Positions 1-9,931 of a stretch of 64,000 nt of DNA are shown piece after piece (within the stretch, counting starts at the first letter, position 1; the number at the start of each line of letters is the position of its first letter). The translations under genes and the position numbers were made by a program. The stretch is from Methanocellales archaeon (GTDB taxonomy: Archaea; Halobacteriota; UBA148; JAUWXC01). The notes beneath the pieces were generated by a model. That model saw only the letters and a program-made list of their open reading frames with translations. It was not told the origin of the DNA and searched no databases. The stretch lies in the NCBI GenBank assembly GCA_030018435.1, contig JASEEY010000002.1:1-64000 (forward strand), read 5' to 3'.

Positions 1-48
1 GACGTGATCAACACGGCATCGTGTCCGGTTGTAGTCGTGCCAGGGTGA
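1..48 (+). CDS. Universal stress protein family, C-terminal end only (partial)
   Basis: Only the last 15 codons and a TGA stop lie in the window. The tail TASCPVVVVPG resembles the last beta strand of UspA-type nucleotide-binding stress proteins, which commonly end in a CPVxVV pattern. The gene converges with gltX. Positions 49-213, between the two stops, hold no gene I can support. The identification rests on about 11 residues, so it is a suggestion only. Confidence 0.5.
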   Translation, partial: DVINTASCPVVVVPG

Positions 49-213
49 TAAAAAATTAAAAATTCAGAAGATATATCTCTTCGGCATCCTTGATATCCTG
101 CTCGCTCCCGAATCTCTCTAACCTTCTTTCGGAATTTTTTCAACCCCTTCGTTTTTATTTGTTCTTTCAGAAATCATCCTTTTCACCTGTTTTCCCCTAC
201 AACCTTCATCTTA

Positions 214-1899
214 TCATTTATGCGCAAAATATGCCCCTATAACATCGTCCACGGAGTCGATCTTTACAAATCCAAATCGCTCAAACTGGACGACATTGCC
301 AAGTTCTGATTTGATACCCTCCTCACCAATGCCCTTGTATTTTCGGTCTGGAGCAAGCACTTCTACCTTGACTCCATCAACAGGCGCCCAGTGAATGATA
401 TTCCCTTTCTTGATAATGCTCAAATCATTTCCCATATGTTCGGCCTTGAGGGGTTTCGAACTCATAATTTTGATATTGTACAGGTCCTTAAGTCGCAATA
501 TCTCGCCCTTTTTCGTCCTTTCCGCATCGTCCTTGCACACAAAAACCTCTCCTCGGACGGAAATCTCCCTAACGCCTCTATCTATACTGGGATGTAGCGG
601 CGCCTTTGCCACCATTGGCGGTGCATTTTTTATCGCCATGCGCACAGGATCATGAACAAAGAAATATCGATTCGCCATAGGATCTATGCGTTTTCTATTC
701 TCGGCGTACAGCGTATCCATGCTGACCGCGATATCCGTCTCGCTTATGCCCAGGTCTATCATGAAGTTTCTAATCGCGTCTGGTTGTATCCCTCTCCTTC
801 TGAAAGAGCGTATCGTCGGCAACCTGGGATCGTCCCAGCCTTCATACAAGCCCTCTTCAATGGCTTTTTTCATCCCACTGGTACTGAGTTTGCCGAACTC
901 ATGGATTTTGATGCGCCCCCAGTGCAAGGTCTTGGGATATTTCCACCCCAGATACTCATAGATGAATTTCTGCCTTTTTTCACTGTCCATGAGATCTTTA
1001 CCTCTGATTATGTGCGTGATTCCAAGCAGGTGATCTTCTATCGCCGACTCGAAATCGAGCATGGGCCAGACTTGATATTTGTCACCAACTCTCGGGTGTG
1101 CTACCTTGATGATCCTGAAGGCAACCCAGTCACGCAGCGCAGGATCCTTGTGTTTGATATCGGTTTTTATCCGTAGGACTGCCTCCCCTTCATCGTATTC
1201 CCCAACCAACATCTTTTTCCATGACTCGAGATTGTTTTTGGCATCCCGCCCTCTATGCGGGCATGCTTTTTTAGAATCCTTCAATTGTTTGAACGTTTTC
1301 TGCGCGCAGAAGCAGACATAGGCTTTGCCCATCTTTATTAGTTTCTCAGCATACTCGTAGTATCTGTCTATCCTGTCGGATGCTATCACGATTTCATCTG
1401 GCTTGGCGCCAAGCCACTCGCAATCCTCCTCGTACCACATATATGCCTCTAACATGGGCCTTTTAATCTTGGGGTCGGTATCATCAAATCTGAGAATGAA
1501 CTTGCCATTGTACGTCTTGGCATACTCGTGATTTATGATGATACCCCTTGCAGTGCCTAGCGTTGGCGGTCCATTGGGATTGGGCGCAATCCTCATTACC
1601 ACACCATCTGTTACATCCAATTCAGGAAGTCTGCGTTCTTTCTCCCTTTTTTCGTACAATTCTTCTATCAGCTCAGGTGCCGTTCGTTGCAATTCAGCCT
1701 TCCTTTGTTCGGGACTCATCGCAGCGACATCGGCTAAAACCTCCTCTACTAGGAGCGTAATCTCCTCTATCTTTGACCTAAGCTCGGGATGCAATCCCAT
1801 TAATTTGCTCATTACCGCATCCTTTCGCGGGGCAGAGTCGTACTTAATAGCATTCTGCAGGGCGTATTTGCGTATAACGCGTTTGATCTCAGTTTTCAT
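214..1899 (-). CDS. gltX: Glutamyl-tRNA synthetase (archaeal type)
   Basis: Charges tRNA-Glu with glutamate; in archaea lacking GlnRS the enzyme is often non-discriminating and also charges tRNA-Gln for GatDE (family knowledge). The protein has 561 residues. The class I signature appears as PNPNGPPTLGTARG near residues 106-119, where the HIGH motif is degenerate, and as KLSTS further on. The segment FILRFDDTDP is typical of GluRS. I start at ATG 1899 (MKTEIKRVI) because AGGAAG lies 7 nt upstream; the frame is open 33 codons further to a TTG, but that stretch has no family look. It is the last gene of the long minus-strand run, 137 nt after GGPP synthase. Confidence 0.95.
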   Translation of the reverse strand: MKTEIKRVIRKYALQNAIKYDSAPRKDAVMSKLMGLHPELRSKIEEITLLVEEVLADVAAMSPEQRKAELQRTAPELIEELYEKREKERRLPELDVTDGVVMRIAPNPNGPPTLGTARGIIINHEYAKTYNGKFILRFDDTDPKIKRPMLEAYMWYEEDCEWLGAKPDEIVIASDRIDRYYEYAEKLIKMGKAYVCFCAQKTFKQLKDSKKACPHRGRDAKNNLESWKKMLVGEYDEGEAVLRIKTDIKHKDPALRDWVAFRIIKVAHPRVGDKYQVWPMLDFESAIEDHLLGITHIIRGKDLMDSEKRQKFIYEYLGWKYPKTLHWGRIKIHEFGKLSTSGMKKAIEEGLYEGWDDPRLPTIRSFRRRGIQPDAIRNFMIDLGISETDIAVSMDTLYAENRKRIDPMANRYFFVHDPVRMAIKNAPPMVAKAPLHPSIDRGVREISVRGEVFVCKDDAERTKKGEILRLKDLYNIKIMSSKPLKAEHMGNDLSIIKKGNIIHWAPVDGVKVEVLAPDRKYKGIGEEGIKSELGNVVQFERFGFVKIDSVDDVIGAYFAHK

Positions 1900-2036
1900 C
1901 TCATACTTCCTACGCTTTAAACCAATAATAGGCTTGCGTAACAAAATCTTTATTCTCTGCAACCGTAACAGATATTTGAGGTGACCCCAGTTGGCCAAGA
2001 AAAAGACCCAGAAAACGAAGAAAAAGAGATGTTAGG

Positions 2037-3008
2037 TTAATACGTACGCATTACCAAATAATCTGCCAGCTCTTTTAACAATATCTTTGCTTTAGAATCG
2101 GGCAACATATCTAGCTTGGCTTTCCCTTGCGCTACTAATTTGCGCGCCTTTTTCATTGCATAGTCTATCGACCCCGCATCGCGCAACGCTTGCACCGCAG
2201 CTTCAATCTCTTCATCAGACGATCCTCGTTTGATATGATCCAATTTAACGCCCTTCTTGAGTGCATGAATCCTGATCAGAGTCTTCTTGCCCTCCATGAG
2301 GTCACTTCCCCTTTCCTTCCCCAGTCGTTCTTCTGGCGTGATCAGGTCAAGCACATCGTCGCGTATCTGGAATGCGATTCCGGTGATTCTCCCGATCTCC
2401 CAGAGTGCTTTTGCTTCATCCTCATTGCAACCACCGAGTATTCCACCGATCGAGGTAGCTGCAGCGAAGAGTACACCGGTCTTCTTCTCGACCATTTTCA
2501 TGTACTCTGCCTCGGAAACCTTGGGCAATCCCTCAAACACCATGTCCATCCACTGCCCCTCACAGATTTCTGTACATGTGCTCGAGAGGATATTCAGACA
2601 GCGTATTATTCTCGATGGGGGCGCATCGACGCCGGCGAGGATCTCGACCGCCTTTGAGTAGAGCGTATCTCCAGCCAGAATTGCAGCGGGCAATCCCCAT
2701 TTTATGTGAACCGTGGGACAGCCTCTTCGCAAAATATCTTGGTCCATGATATCATCATGAATCAGCGTGAAATTGTGAATCAGCTCGATGGAAAAAGCGG
2801 CTGGGAGTACCTTCTGTACATTGCCGCCGACAGCTTCAGTTGCGAGAATCAGCATAGCCGGACGAAGTCTTTTTCCCCCCGCCTCTATCAAATGCCTGGA
2901 TGCCAGGTATAACTCTTCTGGCTGTGCGATGGGCAATAGTTGATCGGTCAGACCATCGATCATCTTGCCTCTTTTCTTAACTTCCTCGATTATGTGCACA
3001 TGACTCAC
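2037..3008 (-). CDS. idsA: Geranylgeranyl diphosphate synthase (trans-prenyltransferase)
   Basis: Condenses IPP with allylic diphosphates to make the C20 chains of archaeal ether lipids. The two Asp-rich motifs are present: LIHDDIMDQD and FQIRDDVLDLI. A Phe sits five residues before the first motif, the position that limits chain length to C20 in archaeal GGPP synthases (family knowledge), so the product is probably GGPP. Length 323 aa is normal. Translation starts at a GTG that overlaps the RNase J stop (GTGA), implying coupling. IPP isomerase, isopentenyl phosphate kinase and mevalonate kinase lie just upstream in the same run, giving a nearly complete lipid-precursor cluster. Confidence 0.93.
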   Translation of the reverse strand: MSHVHIIEEVKKRGKMIDGLTDQLLPIAQPEELYLASRHLIEAGGKRLRPAMLILATEAVGGNVQKVLPAAFSIELIHNFTLIHDDIMDQDILRRGCPTVHIKWGLPAAILAGDTLYSKAVEILAGVDAPPSRIIRCLNILSSTCTEICEGQWMDMVFEGLPKVSEAEYMKMVEKKTGVLFAAATSIGGILGGCNEDEAKALWEIGRITGIAFQIRDDVLDLITPEERLGKERGSDLMEGKKTLIRIHALKKGVKLDHIKRGSSDEEIEAAVQALRDAGSIDYAMKKARKLVAQGKAKLDMLPDSKAKILLKELADYLVMRTY

Positions 3009-4339
3009 CCAAGATAAATTTCCTGTCCATTTCGTAGGAGATGCACCGTGTCGCCCAACCTATAGCCGACGTCTTCAGCCAATTCTGCATATGCCGATGT
3101 CATGCTCAAATCCCCATGTGTGGGAACGATGTGCTCTGGATTGATCATTCTGAGAAATTCCCAGTGATCCTCCCTGGATGCATGCCCTGAAACATGCACG
3201 TTATCGTATATTCTTGCCCCTTTCATTCGCAACTTGGTTTCAACGGCATATCGATTGGACATGTTAGTTGGAGTCGGTATCACGTTAGCCGAGAATATGA
3301 CCTTATCGCCTACATCAATCGCATATGGTGTCGAGCCATTGGCAATTCTTGAGAGTACCGCACCGGGTTCTCCCTGATGACCTGTAACGATGGGCAGATA
3401 TTTATCCTTCCCTTCCATTATCTTTTTGAGAATCTTATCGACGGATTTTTTGCTTCCAAACATGCCCAGTGACTTAGGGAAATTGACATATTTCATTCGC
3501 TCTGCTGTCCCTGCGTATTTTTCCATCGATCTCCCCAGTAGGAGGGGGCGCCGCCTCATCTTCTCTGCTGCATCAACGATCGTTTTAATCCTTGCGATGT
3601 GCGACGAGAATGTGGTAACCAATACGCCAGTATCAGTCTCCTCTGTGCCCAATAATACATCTCTAACTAGGTCACGTGCGATTCGCTCTGATGGTGTCTT
3701 GCCAGACCGTTGCACGTTTGTGCTCTCAACGATCATGGCAACTACACCATCATTGCACAAACCCTTCAATCGTTTAAAGTCGGGCTTTTCGCCAAGGGTA
3801 GGCGTCCTATCCAACTTAAAATCATTGGCGTAAAGTATCGTTCCATCTGGGGTGTGAAGCGCGGCAAACACGCAATCTACGATGCTATGCTGGACTCGAA
3901 TAAACTCGAGCTCTATAGAGGGTGCGATCTGGGTAGTTTCGCCAGCATTTAGCGTGAGCAACTTGTTCTCAGTGCCAAATTTGCGCTCTGAGGCGATTTG
4001 TTGCGAAATCAGCTCGATCGTGAATGGCGTTCCTATGATGGGAGCTCCGTAGCGGTGTGCCAGTTTTGATACAGCACCTATATGGTCCATATGTCCGTGT
4101 GTGCATACAATGGCTTTTACTTCGCCCTCCACATCGCTCATTATCGTATCGTCTGGAATGGCGCCCATTTCGATGAGGTCCAACGAGTGCATCTTTTCCA
4201 CTTCCACATCTTCATGAATCTGCACCCTATCGAGTCTAACGCCCATATCCATTATCACGACATCTTTTCCGCAACGAATTGCGGTCATATTTCTTCCTAC
4301 TTCGTCGTATCCACCAACTGCAATGACGCCAATCCCCAT
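3005..4339 (-). CDS. rnj: Ribonuclease J (archaeal beta-CASP 5'-3' exonuclease)
   Basis: Metallo-beta-lactamase/beta-CASP RNase; archaeal RNase J degrades RNA 5'-3' (family knowledge). The zinc motif CTHGHMDHIGAV lies near residues 78-90. Later motifs include GHASREDHWEF and PTHGD near the C-terminus, as in the beta-CASP core. At 444 aa it is the compact archaeal form without the long bacterial C-terminal domain. It lies between IPP isomerase and GGPP synthase, a linkage common in methanogens, and its stop overlaps the next start. A second beta-CASP protein (aCPSF2 type) is encoded at 48064. Confidence 0.93.
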   Translation of the reverse strand: MGIGVIAVGGYDEVGRNMTAIRCGKDVVIMDMGVRLDRVQIHEDVEVEKMHSLDLIEMGAIPDDTIMSDVEGEVKAIVCTHGHMDHIGAVSKLAHRYGAPIIGTPFTIELISQQIASERKFGTENKLLTLNAGETTQIAPSIELEFIRVQHSIVDCVFAALHTPDGTILYANDFKLDRTPTLGEKPDFKRLKGLCNDGVVAMIVESTNVQRSGKTPSERIARDLVRDVLLGTEETDTGVLVTTFSSHIARIKTIVDAAEKMRRRPLLLGRSMEKYAGTAERMKYVNFPKSLGMFGSKKSVDKILKKIMEGKDKYLPIVTGHQGEPGAVLSRIANGSTPYAIDVGDKVIFSANVIPTPTNMSNRYAVETKLRMKGARIYDNVHVSGHASREDHWEFLRMINPEHIVPTHGDLSMTSAYAELAEDVGYRLGDTVHLLRNGQEIYLG

Positions 4340-4349
4340 TCTTCATCAC

Positions 4350-5423
4350 CTATCTTGAAAATCGTCCAAGGCTATGTCCTCGTTGCTCCAGTATTTCTCT
4401 TGTCATCCCTGTTATCACGACCTTGGCTTTTTGTGCATCATGAATAGAACGACAACCGGTCAAGAACATCGCCACCCTCAGTTCTTCAATCATGACATTC
4501 AGTTTATCGATCACTTCCTTCTTGCCTTTGAGCGCAGGCGCTACCAGCGGCAAAGCTACGCCGCAGAGCGAAGCGCCCAAGGCAAGACATTTTGTCATGT
4601 CTATGCCGGTGCGCACACCGCCGGTTGCGATTATCGGCATGTCAACAGACGATTCGACGATGCTTATAGCTGTAGGAATGCCCCAGTTCCAGAACATTTT
4701 GCCGAGGTGCTCTGCCAATGTATTGCCCTCTGCCCTTGCCCTGTAAGCTTCCACACCCGCCCAGGAGGTTCCGCCAAGCCCTCCAACGTCTATTGCAGAC
4801 ACGCCAGCTCTTTTCAATGTAGTTGCCACCTCTTTTGATATACCGGCGCCTGTCTCCTTCACTATTACGGGAACGTTTACGCTTCTGCATATTTCCTTGA
4901 TCGCATCAAGGCAACCTCTCGCATCGACATCTCCCTCTGGTTGAATCGCCTCTTGTAAGAAGTTGAGATGAATTGACAACGCATCTGCATCGACCATCTC
5001 AATCGCCTTTTCGACATCACTTATTTCATACTCTCTTAGTTGAGGCGCGCCGATGTTGGCACATACGAACGCGTTGGGCGCTACCTCCCTTACAATGCGA
5101 AATGAATCTACCTGCTTAGCGTCCTCAATTGCTGCTCTCTGGCTGCCAACGCCGATGCCGATGCCGAGCGCTTCTGCCGCACCTCCCAAGGCTGCATTTA
5201 TCGCCTTGGTGTCTGGATGCCCCCCTGTCATGGGGGCGATCATGATGGGCGCATTAAAGCGTTTGCCGAGGAAAGTAGTACTCAAGTCGATCTCGTCTTT
5301 ACTAATCTCAGGCAACGCATTATGGATCAGCATGATGTCTTCGAATCCCGTCGGAGAGGATTCTACGTCTTCCTTAGCGCATATGCGCAGATGCTCGATT
5401 TTCCTCTTGGATGTTTGTCCCAA
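4350..5423 (-). CDS. fni: Isopentenyl-diphosphate delta-isomerase, type 2 (FMN-dependent)
   Basis: Interconverts IPP and DMAPP using reduced FMN and Mg. The N-terminal signature KRKIEHLRIC, the segment APMTGGHP, and the Gly-rich phosphate-binding region VGGLGGTSWAGVE of a TIM barrel are visible. I start at TTG 5423 (357 aa) because AGGAG lies 8 nt upstream and the family normally begins a few residues before RKIEHL; an in-frame TTG at 5450 would add nine residues that look like read-through of the preceding gene. Just downstream of isopentenyl phosphate kinase, it supplies DMAPP to the GGPP synthase encoded two genes later. Confidence 0.94.
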   Translation of the reverse strand: MGQTSKRKIEHLRICAKEDVESSPTGFEDIMLIHNALPEISKDEIDLSTTFLGKRFNAPIMIAPMTGGHPDTKAINAALGGAAEALGIGIGVGSQRAAIEDAKQVDSFRIVREVAPNAFVCANIGAPQLREYEISDVEKAIEMVDADALSIHLNFLQEAIQPEGDVDARGCLDAIKEICRSVNVPVIVKETGAGISKEVATTLKRAGVSAIDVGGLGGTSWAGVEAYRARAEGNTLAEHLGKMFWNWGIPTAISIVESSVDMPIIATGGVRTGIDMTKCLALGASLCGVALPLVAPALKGKKEVIDKLNVMIEELRVAMFLTGCRSIHDAQKAKVVITGMTREILEQRGHSLGRFSR

Positions 5424-5424
5424 A

Positions 5425-6195
5425 TTAATCACTCCTGATAACCGTTCCAAAATCTACGTTGCCTTCTAAAAATGCTGTGACGTTTCCTTTTTTCGATGCG
5501 TTGAACACATAGGAGGGGGTGCCACTCTCTGCCAGTCTTACCAACTCGCTCACCTTGCCTGACATTCCTCCGGTAACATCAACGTTCTTAGAAGCAGTTA
5601 GTAACGGCTTTATGCTACTAAACGTTTTTGGGGTGATGGATGTTATTACCTTGCCATCATCATCCATTATCCCATCGACATCAGTACCAACTCCAACTCT
5701 TTTAGCATTCAAGCGTTGCGCCAAATGCAATACCATCTGGTCCCCTGATAATATCGAGACCCCCCAATCTAAATCCATCACCACATCGCCGTGAATGACC
5801 GGAACGACACCTTTGTCCATCATCAGTTCAATTTGCGAGGTCATCATTTTGTTTAATCTCCCCTTGGATGATATCACGCAGTTCATCGGGTGCACGGGCA
5901 TAGCAGCAATACCATTTTCAATCAGTTCTTTGACTACTGCCCTATTGAGCTCTTTTACCATTTCATGCGTTAGCATTGCCCCTGTATAGTTCTGCCTTCC
6001 CGACGCATCAAGGCCAAATTTCTTGGCTATGGGGTGTCCAAAAGAGCCAGCGCCATGAATTAGTATTAGACGTCTCACATCGCCAGATGCAATCTCCTTT
6101 GCAATCCTGGCTATCTCCTTTCGATTGAGTTTACCTTCCTTGCTCTTATCTGTTAAGACGCTCCCGCCAATCTTCAGAATCGTAACTTCACTCAC
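5425..6195 (-). CDS. ipk: Isopentenyl phosphate kinase
   Basis: Phosphorylates isopentenyl phosphate to IPP, the last step of the archaeal modified mevalonate pathway. It is an amino-acid-kinase fold: LKIGGSVLTDK at the N-terminus binds ATP, and GAGSFGHP carries the His typical of IPK that hydrogen-bonds the substrate phosphate. Length 256 aa is normal. It begins with GTG, overlapping the end of the mevalonate kinase gene by 8 nt. With mvk upstream and fni downstream the assignment is secure. Confidence 0.95.
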   Translation of the reverse strand: MSEVTILKIGGSVLTDKSKEGKLNRKEIARIAKEIASGDVRRLILIHGAGSFGHPIAKKFGLDASGRQNYTGAMLTHEMVKELNRAVVKELIENGIAAMPVHPMNCVISSKGRLNKMMTSQIELMMDKGVVPVIHGDVVMDLDWGVSILSGDQMVLHLAQRLNAKRVGVGTDVDGIMDDDGKVITSITPKTFSSIKPLLTASKNVDVTGGMSGKVSELVRLAESGTPSYVFNASKKGNVTAFLEGNVDFGTVIRSD

Positions 6196-7084
6196 GCCTT
6201 ACACCTATCTCCGTTATTTTGGTTTTAATGGCCACTCCACCAACGCTTTCTATGGCAGATGTGATGCGCTCTACATGCGCTTTATCCGCCAGTGCAACCA
6301 TGCATCCTCCGCCGCCAGCACCGGTTAACTTTACTCCTAGGGCACCTGCACCTCTTGCTGCATAAATCAGTGTTGATAGTTCGGCACACCCAACGCCAAG
6401 CGACTCGAGCAGGCCTTGATTTACGTTCATCAATTCGCCAATAGCGCTATAATCCTCTTTTTCTACTAAAATCTCGCCTTTCTTGGCTAAATTGCCGATT
6501 GAGTGGAATATTGGCTGGATCACTCCTGGGTACCTGTCCCTGAGCGCTCTTACCTGTTGCACAAGCGTTTTGGTCGAGGAAATTTTGCCAGTATTTCCCA
6601 CTACGATCTCGCAATCCAGATTTCTTAGTCGATTCCCATCTGGCATGAGCACTACGCCCCCAATCGTAGAGACATACGTGTCAGTAGGACTGGCAGCGCC
6701 TTGTACATCCTTTTCAACTGAGTACCCCAATTTGGCTACCTTTTCCTTGCTCAGTCCAACGCCAAACTCTTCGTTCAGGGCAGCCAACGTCGCGATCGTG
6801 ACCGCAGCCGAGGAACCGAGTCCAGAGCTCACTGGAATCTCAGAGTCAATCGTAACCCTTGCTCCATCAAATCTAGTCAGTTCCCCCATCTTTTCAATCG
6901 CTTTGCTGACGTATGGGTGCTTGTCTTTTCCCTTGCCTAACTCTGAGGTTATCAAAACTTCTGAATGTTTTTGAACGGTAACACGCGCCCGCAAATCTAT
7001 CGCGCATGCAATGGCAGGCTCACCATAAACCACGGCATGCTCGCCAAATAAGAATATCTTGCCAGGTGCGGAATAGGTGACCAT
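6188..7084 (-). CDS. mvk: Mevalonate kinase
   Basis: ATP-dependent phosphorylation of mevalonate; GHMP kinase family. Motifs: YSAPGKIFLFGEHAVVYG at the N-terminus, the phosphate loop PVSSGLGSSAA, and KLTGAGGGGCM near the C-terminus. The ATG at 7084 has GGAG 6 nt upstream and starts at MVTYSAPGK, as GHMP kinases usually do; an upstream TTG (7096) would give a non-homologous MEIE prefix. The protein is 298 aa. It nearly abuts the preceding Memo-family gene (1 nt apart), suggesting translational coupling. Confidence 0.95.
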   Translation of the reverse strand: MVTYSAPGKIFLFGEHAVVYGEPAIACAIDLRARVTVQKHSEVLITSELGKGKDKHPYVSKAIEKMGELTRFDGARVTIDSEIPVSSGLGSSAAVTIATLAALNEEFGVGLSKEKVAKLGYSVEKDVQGAASPTDTYVSTIGGVVLMPDGNRLRNLDCEIVVGNTGKISSTKTLVQQVRALRDRYPGVIQPIFHSIGNLAKKGEILVEKEDYSAIGELMNVNQGLLESLGVGCAELSTLIYAARGAGALGVKLTGAGGGGCMVALADKAHVERITSAIESVGGVAIKTKITEIGVRRE

Positions 7085-7085
7085 C

Positions 7086-7877
7086 TCAATCTCCAACGCT
7101 TATAGCTGCGTATCCAACTACGCTCGATTTATCTCTTGTAATATCACCGCTCGTGGCGTATTTCAGCAGCTCTCCTCTCATCGCTCCCAGGGCTTTTGCA
7201 GTCTCCATCATCACCGCAATCGGGCCATAGCCACAGACTGAGGCACGCTGCTGATACAAGCGCGAATAAAAGGTTGGAGTATCCAATTTGAGAATTGGCT
7301 CGATCACCGACCGATCCTTCTCACGCGCTACAGCGTCGGGCTCATAATGCGTAAAATCAGAAGATGCCACTATAATAGCTTCCTCATTCTTCAAAGCGTC
7401 TGTCAGGGCGGAGCCAACCTCTTTGGCTGTCTTTTCGTCTTGCAGGCCCATACATATGGGAACGATTTTAAAATCGCTAAATCTAACTTGGAGAAAAGGC
7501 AGTTGAACCTCTATTGAATGCTCATATTGATGCGCAGTTTCATCCTTACTAACGTTAGGAGGAAGTGCATCTATGATATCCTTATCCACTTCTACCTCTC
7601 CAAGGGGCGTGCTCCATATATCTGATGACACCGCTACAGCAGAGCCAACTCCGTGGTGGTTTGGCCCTATGATGACAAATGTTTTTATCTCCGGGAGCGA
7701 TGCATAGACATGTGCAGCGACCTTGCCGGAATACACGTAACCGGCATGCGGAACCACTGCCCCCTTTATATCTTTAGACACCCCTACTTCTGCAGCAGCT
7801 ATGTAACCTTCGACTTGGCGCCTCAGGGTTTCAGCATCGCTTGGATAAAATTGTCCAGCTACGACCGCTCTTCTCAT
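7086..7877 (-). CDS. amrB: Memo family protein (AmmeMemoRadiSam system protein B)
   Basis: The 263-residue protein matches the Memo family: RRAVVAGQFYPSD at the start, VVPHAGYVYSGKVAAHVY, the IGPNHHG motif and SSDFTHYEP. The conserved His, Asp and Cys residues resemble the metal site of Memo/LigB-type non-haem dioxygenases. Its biochemical role in archaea is not settled. It is common beside rpsB and mevalonate kinase in archaea, as here (10 nt after rps2). AmmeMemoRadiSam partners A and the radical SAM protein are not in the window. Confidence 0.88.
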   Translation of the reverse strand: MRRAVVAGQFYPSDAETLRRQVEGYIAAAEVGVSKDIKGAVVPHAGYVYSGKVAAHVYASLPEIKTFVIIGPNHHGVGSAVAVSSDIWSTPLGEVEVDKDIIDALPPNVSKDETAHQYEHSIEVQLPFLQVRFSDFKIVPICMGLQDEKTAKEVGSALTDALKNEEAIIVASSDFTHYEPDAVAREKDRSVIEPILKLDTPTFYSRLYQQRASVCGYGPIAVMMETAKALGAMRGELLKYATSGDITRDKSSVVGYAAISVGD

Positions 7878-7887
7878 TTAATCGCCT

Positions 7888-8499
7888 TCACAATTCTGCT
7901 TCGAAATCGTCTATCGAGTAGTTAAATGCCTCGCCCCTCTCCCTGAGTATTTCTTTGGCGAGCAACCAGTATACCGTAGCGAGAGCCTTTCTTCCCTTGT
8001 TATTCGTTGGAATCACCAAATCGAGGTTTGAAGTTAGATTGTTGCTATCGCACAGCCCTACGACTGGGATTCCAATGCTCACAGCTTCTGTAACGGCTTG
8101 TGCATCCCCGGTCGGGTCTGTCACGATCAGTACACCGGGCTCCATATATCTATAGTACTGGGGGTTGGTCAATGTACCAGGAATAAATCGACCTACAATT
8201 GCCGTTGCTCCAATAGCCTTGACCAACATTTCTACCGGGCGCTGTCCATATTGCCGTGCAGATACGACCAATATCTTGGAGGGATCATATTTTGCTAGGA
8301 ATTTTGCAGCAGTCCTGATGCGCTGATCTGTTGCTTGTATGTCCAAGACATATAATCCATCCGTCCTCACCCTGTAAATGAATTTCTTCATATCTTCCGT
8401 CTTCTGTTGCGTTCCTATGTGAACGCCTGATGCCAAGTACTCCTCAACGGGAATCAATGGTTCGTAACCCGTGTCTTGCTTTACGTCTTCATTCATCAT
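7888..8499 (-). CDS. rps2: Small-subunit ribosomal protein uS2
   Basis: Binds the 30S head-body junction. [21 protein letters not shown] and the C-terminal [18 protein letters not shown] are typical archaeal uS2. It is 203 aa. Two in-frame ATGs (8499 and 8496) follow GAGG; the second has better spacing. It follows enolase by 6 nt, in the conserved archaeal order rpoK-eno-rps2. Confidence 0.97.
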   Translation of the reverse strand: MMNEDVKQDTGYEPLIPVEEYLASGVHIGTQQKTEDMKKFIYRVRTDGLYVLDIQATDQRIRTAAKFLAKYDPSKILVVSARQYGQRPVEMLVKAIGATAIVGRFIPGTLTNPQYYRYMEPGVLIVTDPTGDAQAVTEAVSIGIPVVGLCDSNNLTSNLDLVIPTNNKGRKALATVYWLLAKEILRERGEAFNYSIDDFEAEL

Positions 8500-8505
8500 A
8501 ATACC

Positions 8506-9714
8506 TCAGCGAGTTATGCTTGCCATTCTTGGGCCAGATATATCTTCTTCTATTCTGACCAACTCATTAAGTTTTGCTATGCGCTCCCCTCCAATCACGC
8601 CTGTCTTGATGATGGGAATATCAAATGCAACTGCCAAGTGTGCAATCGTCTCATCCGGGGTCTCGCCGGATCGATGAGACATCACGCAATGATATCCATT
8701 GTCCTTGGCTAACTTTATTGCCTCGTACGTGTCTGTTAGCGTCCCTATCTGGTTGGGCTTAATCAGGACGGTGTTAGCAGCCCCCATCTTGATGCCCTCT
8801 TTTATTCTCTCAGGGTTTGTAACGAATAGGTCGTCGCCGCAGATTAGGCATTCTACCCGCTCTGTTAACTTGGCAAAACCATCAAAGTCGTTTTCCTCCA
8901 ATGGATCCTCCACATAATATAGACTATATCGTTCTATCAACTGGGACACATATTCAATTTGCTCCTCGGGACCGCGTTTGGTATCTGAGTAGACGTACTT
9001 AGAACCATCCCATAGCTCTGTTGCAGCTACATCAAGGGCGGCGCGTATTTTAAATCCAGTTGAATCGGATATATCCCCAATCGCTTCTGATATGATTGCA
9101 AGCGCCCCCTCATCGCTGATAGGAGGTGCCCACGCCCCCTCGTCACCTTTGCCGCATTGTACTCCTTTTTTATCCAGAATCGTCTTAACCTTTTTGTGCA
9201 CTAGGGCATTGGCAAATATCGCATCTTTGACGTTTTTCGCTCCCACAGGAATGACGAGAAATTCTTGGATGTTCGTAGCGCCTTTTGCGTGTGCGCCACC
9301 CCCTATAACGTTGCCCAAAGGAAAAGGAAGCATACGCGGTGAAGGGTTGAGATATCGGTATAATGGAATGCCAGATGAAGATGCAGCTGCCTTTGCAACT
9401 GCCAAGGATATCGCTACGGCTGTATTACCACCTATGTTTGAGAAATCCTTCGTGCCATCTATTTCGTGTAAAAGCGTGTCTATTTTTTCCTGTTCGGTGG
9501 CATCTAAGCCGATCAATTTGGATACAACGAGCTTTCTTGCCTTGAGTACTGCCTCCGGTGCGGGAATTGACTTCGCCTCAAATGTGCCAGCACTTGCACC
9601 CGAAGGTGCAGCACACCGTCCAAAGCCGTTGCCCGTGTATACATCAGCCTCGATGGTTTCGTTTCCCCTGCTATCCAATATCGTCCTGACAGCAATACTC
9701 TCGATTTTCATCAT
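8506..9714 (-). CDS. eno: Enolase
   Basis: Interconverts 2-phosphoglycerate and phosphoenolpyruvate. The N-terminal [16 protein letters not shown], metal-ligand segment [19 protein letters not shown], catalytic-Lys segment [13 protein letters not shown] and [11 protein letters not shown] are all present. Length 402 aa is somewhat shorter than the usual 420-430, but all catalytic segments are intact. Its ATG overlaps the rpoK stop (ATGA), so it is translationally coupled to an RNA polymerase subunit gene. Confidence 0.96.
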   Translation of the reverse strand: MMKIESIAVRTILDSRGNETIEADVYTGNGFGRCAAPSGASAGTFEAKSIPAPEAVLKARKLVVSKLIGLDATEQEKIDTLLHEIDGTKDFSNIGGNTAVAISLAVAKAAASSSGIPLYRYLNPSPRMLPFPLGNVIGGGAHAKGATNIQEFLVIPVGAKNVKDAIFANALVHKKVKTILDKKGVQCGKGDEGAWAPPISDEGALAIISEAIGDISDSTGFKIRAALDVAATELWDGSKYVYSDTKRGPEEQIEYVSQLIERYSLYYVEDPLEENDFDGFAKLTERVECLICGDDLFVTNPERIKEGIKMGAANTVLIKPNQIGTLTDTYEAIKLAKDNGYHCVMSHRSGETPDETIAHLAVAFDIPIIKTGVIGGERIAKLNELVRIEEDISGPRMASITR

Positions 9715-9896
9715 TTGCTCATCCTTTTTACCGTTATGGGGATCACGCCCTTCTCAAATTCTAGCATTGCAATATCGATCGGATCGTATGACTTCGTCGA
9801 TATCAGGACTGGGGCCCCCATGGCAATCTGCAGGCCCCTAGCCCCAATTATCCTGGCTTTTTCGAATCTCGTGTATTTTTTATCGAATTTATCCAA
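9711..9896 (-). CDS. rpoK: RNA polymerase subunit K (Rpb6/omega homologue)
   Basis: A 61-residue protein with the Rpb6/omega core: [21 protein letters not shown] and a C-terminal [14 protein letters not shown]. It clamps the largest subunit during polymerase assembly. It lies directly after tRNA-Pro and overlaps enolase by 4 nt. Confidence 0.96.
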   Translation of the reverse strand: MDKFDKKYTRFEKARIIGARGLQIAMGAPVLISTKSYDPIDIAMLEFEKGVIPITVKRMSK

Positions 9897-9931
9897 TTTA
9901 TCTCCTCCAGAGATACTAAAACAGTTTCGAG

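Noticed and set aside
49-213. Minus-strand mini-ORF of 19 codons starting at an ATG preceded by AGGTG, between the stress-protein tail and gltX
   Set aside because: Too short, ends quickly, no recognisable peptide; continuation in another frame is not a family I know.
1540-1585. Degenerate HIGH motif (PPTLGTARG) in GluRS as evidence of an inactive paralogue
   Set aside because: Archaeal GluRS enzymes commonly have altered HIGH motifs, and KLSTS and the substrate-binding segments are intact.
4374-4838. Long open frames antisense to the IPP isomerase gene (and similar ones opposite many ribosomal genes)
   Set aside because: No family resemblance; they mirror codon bias of the real gene on the other strand.
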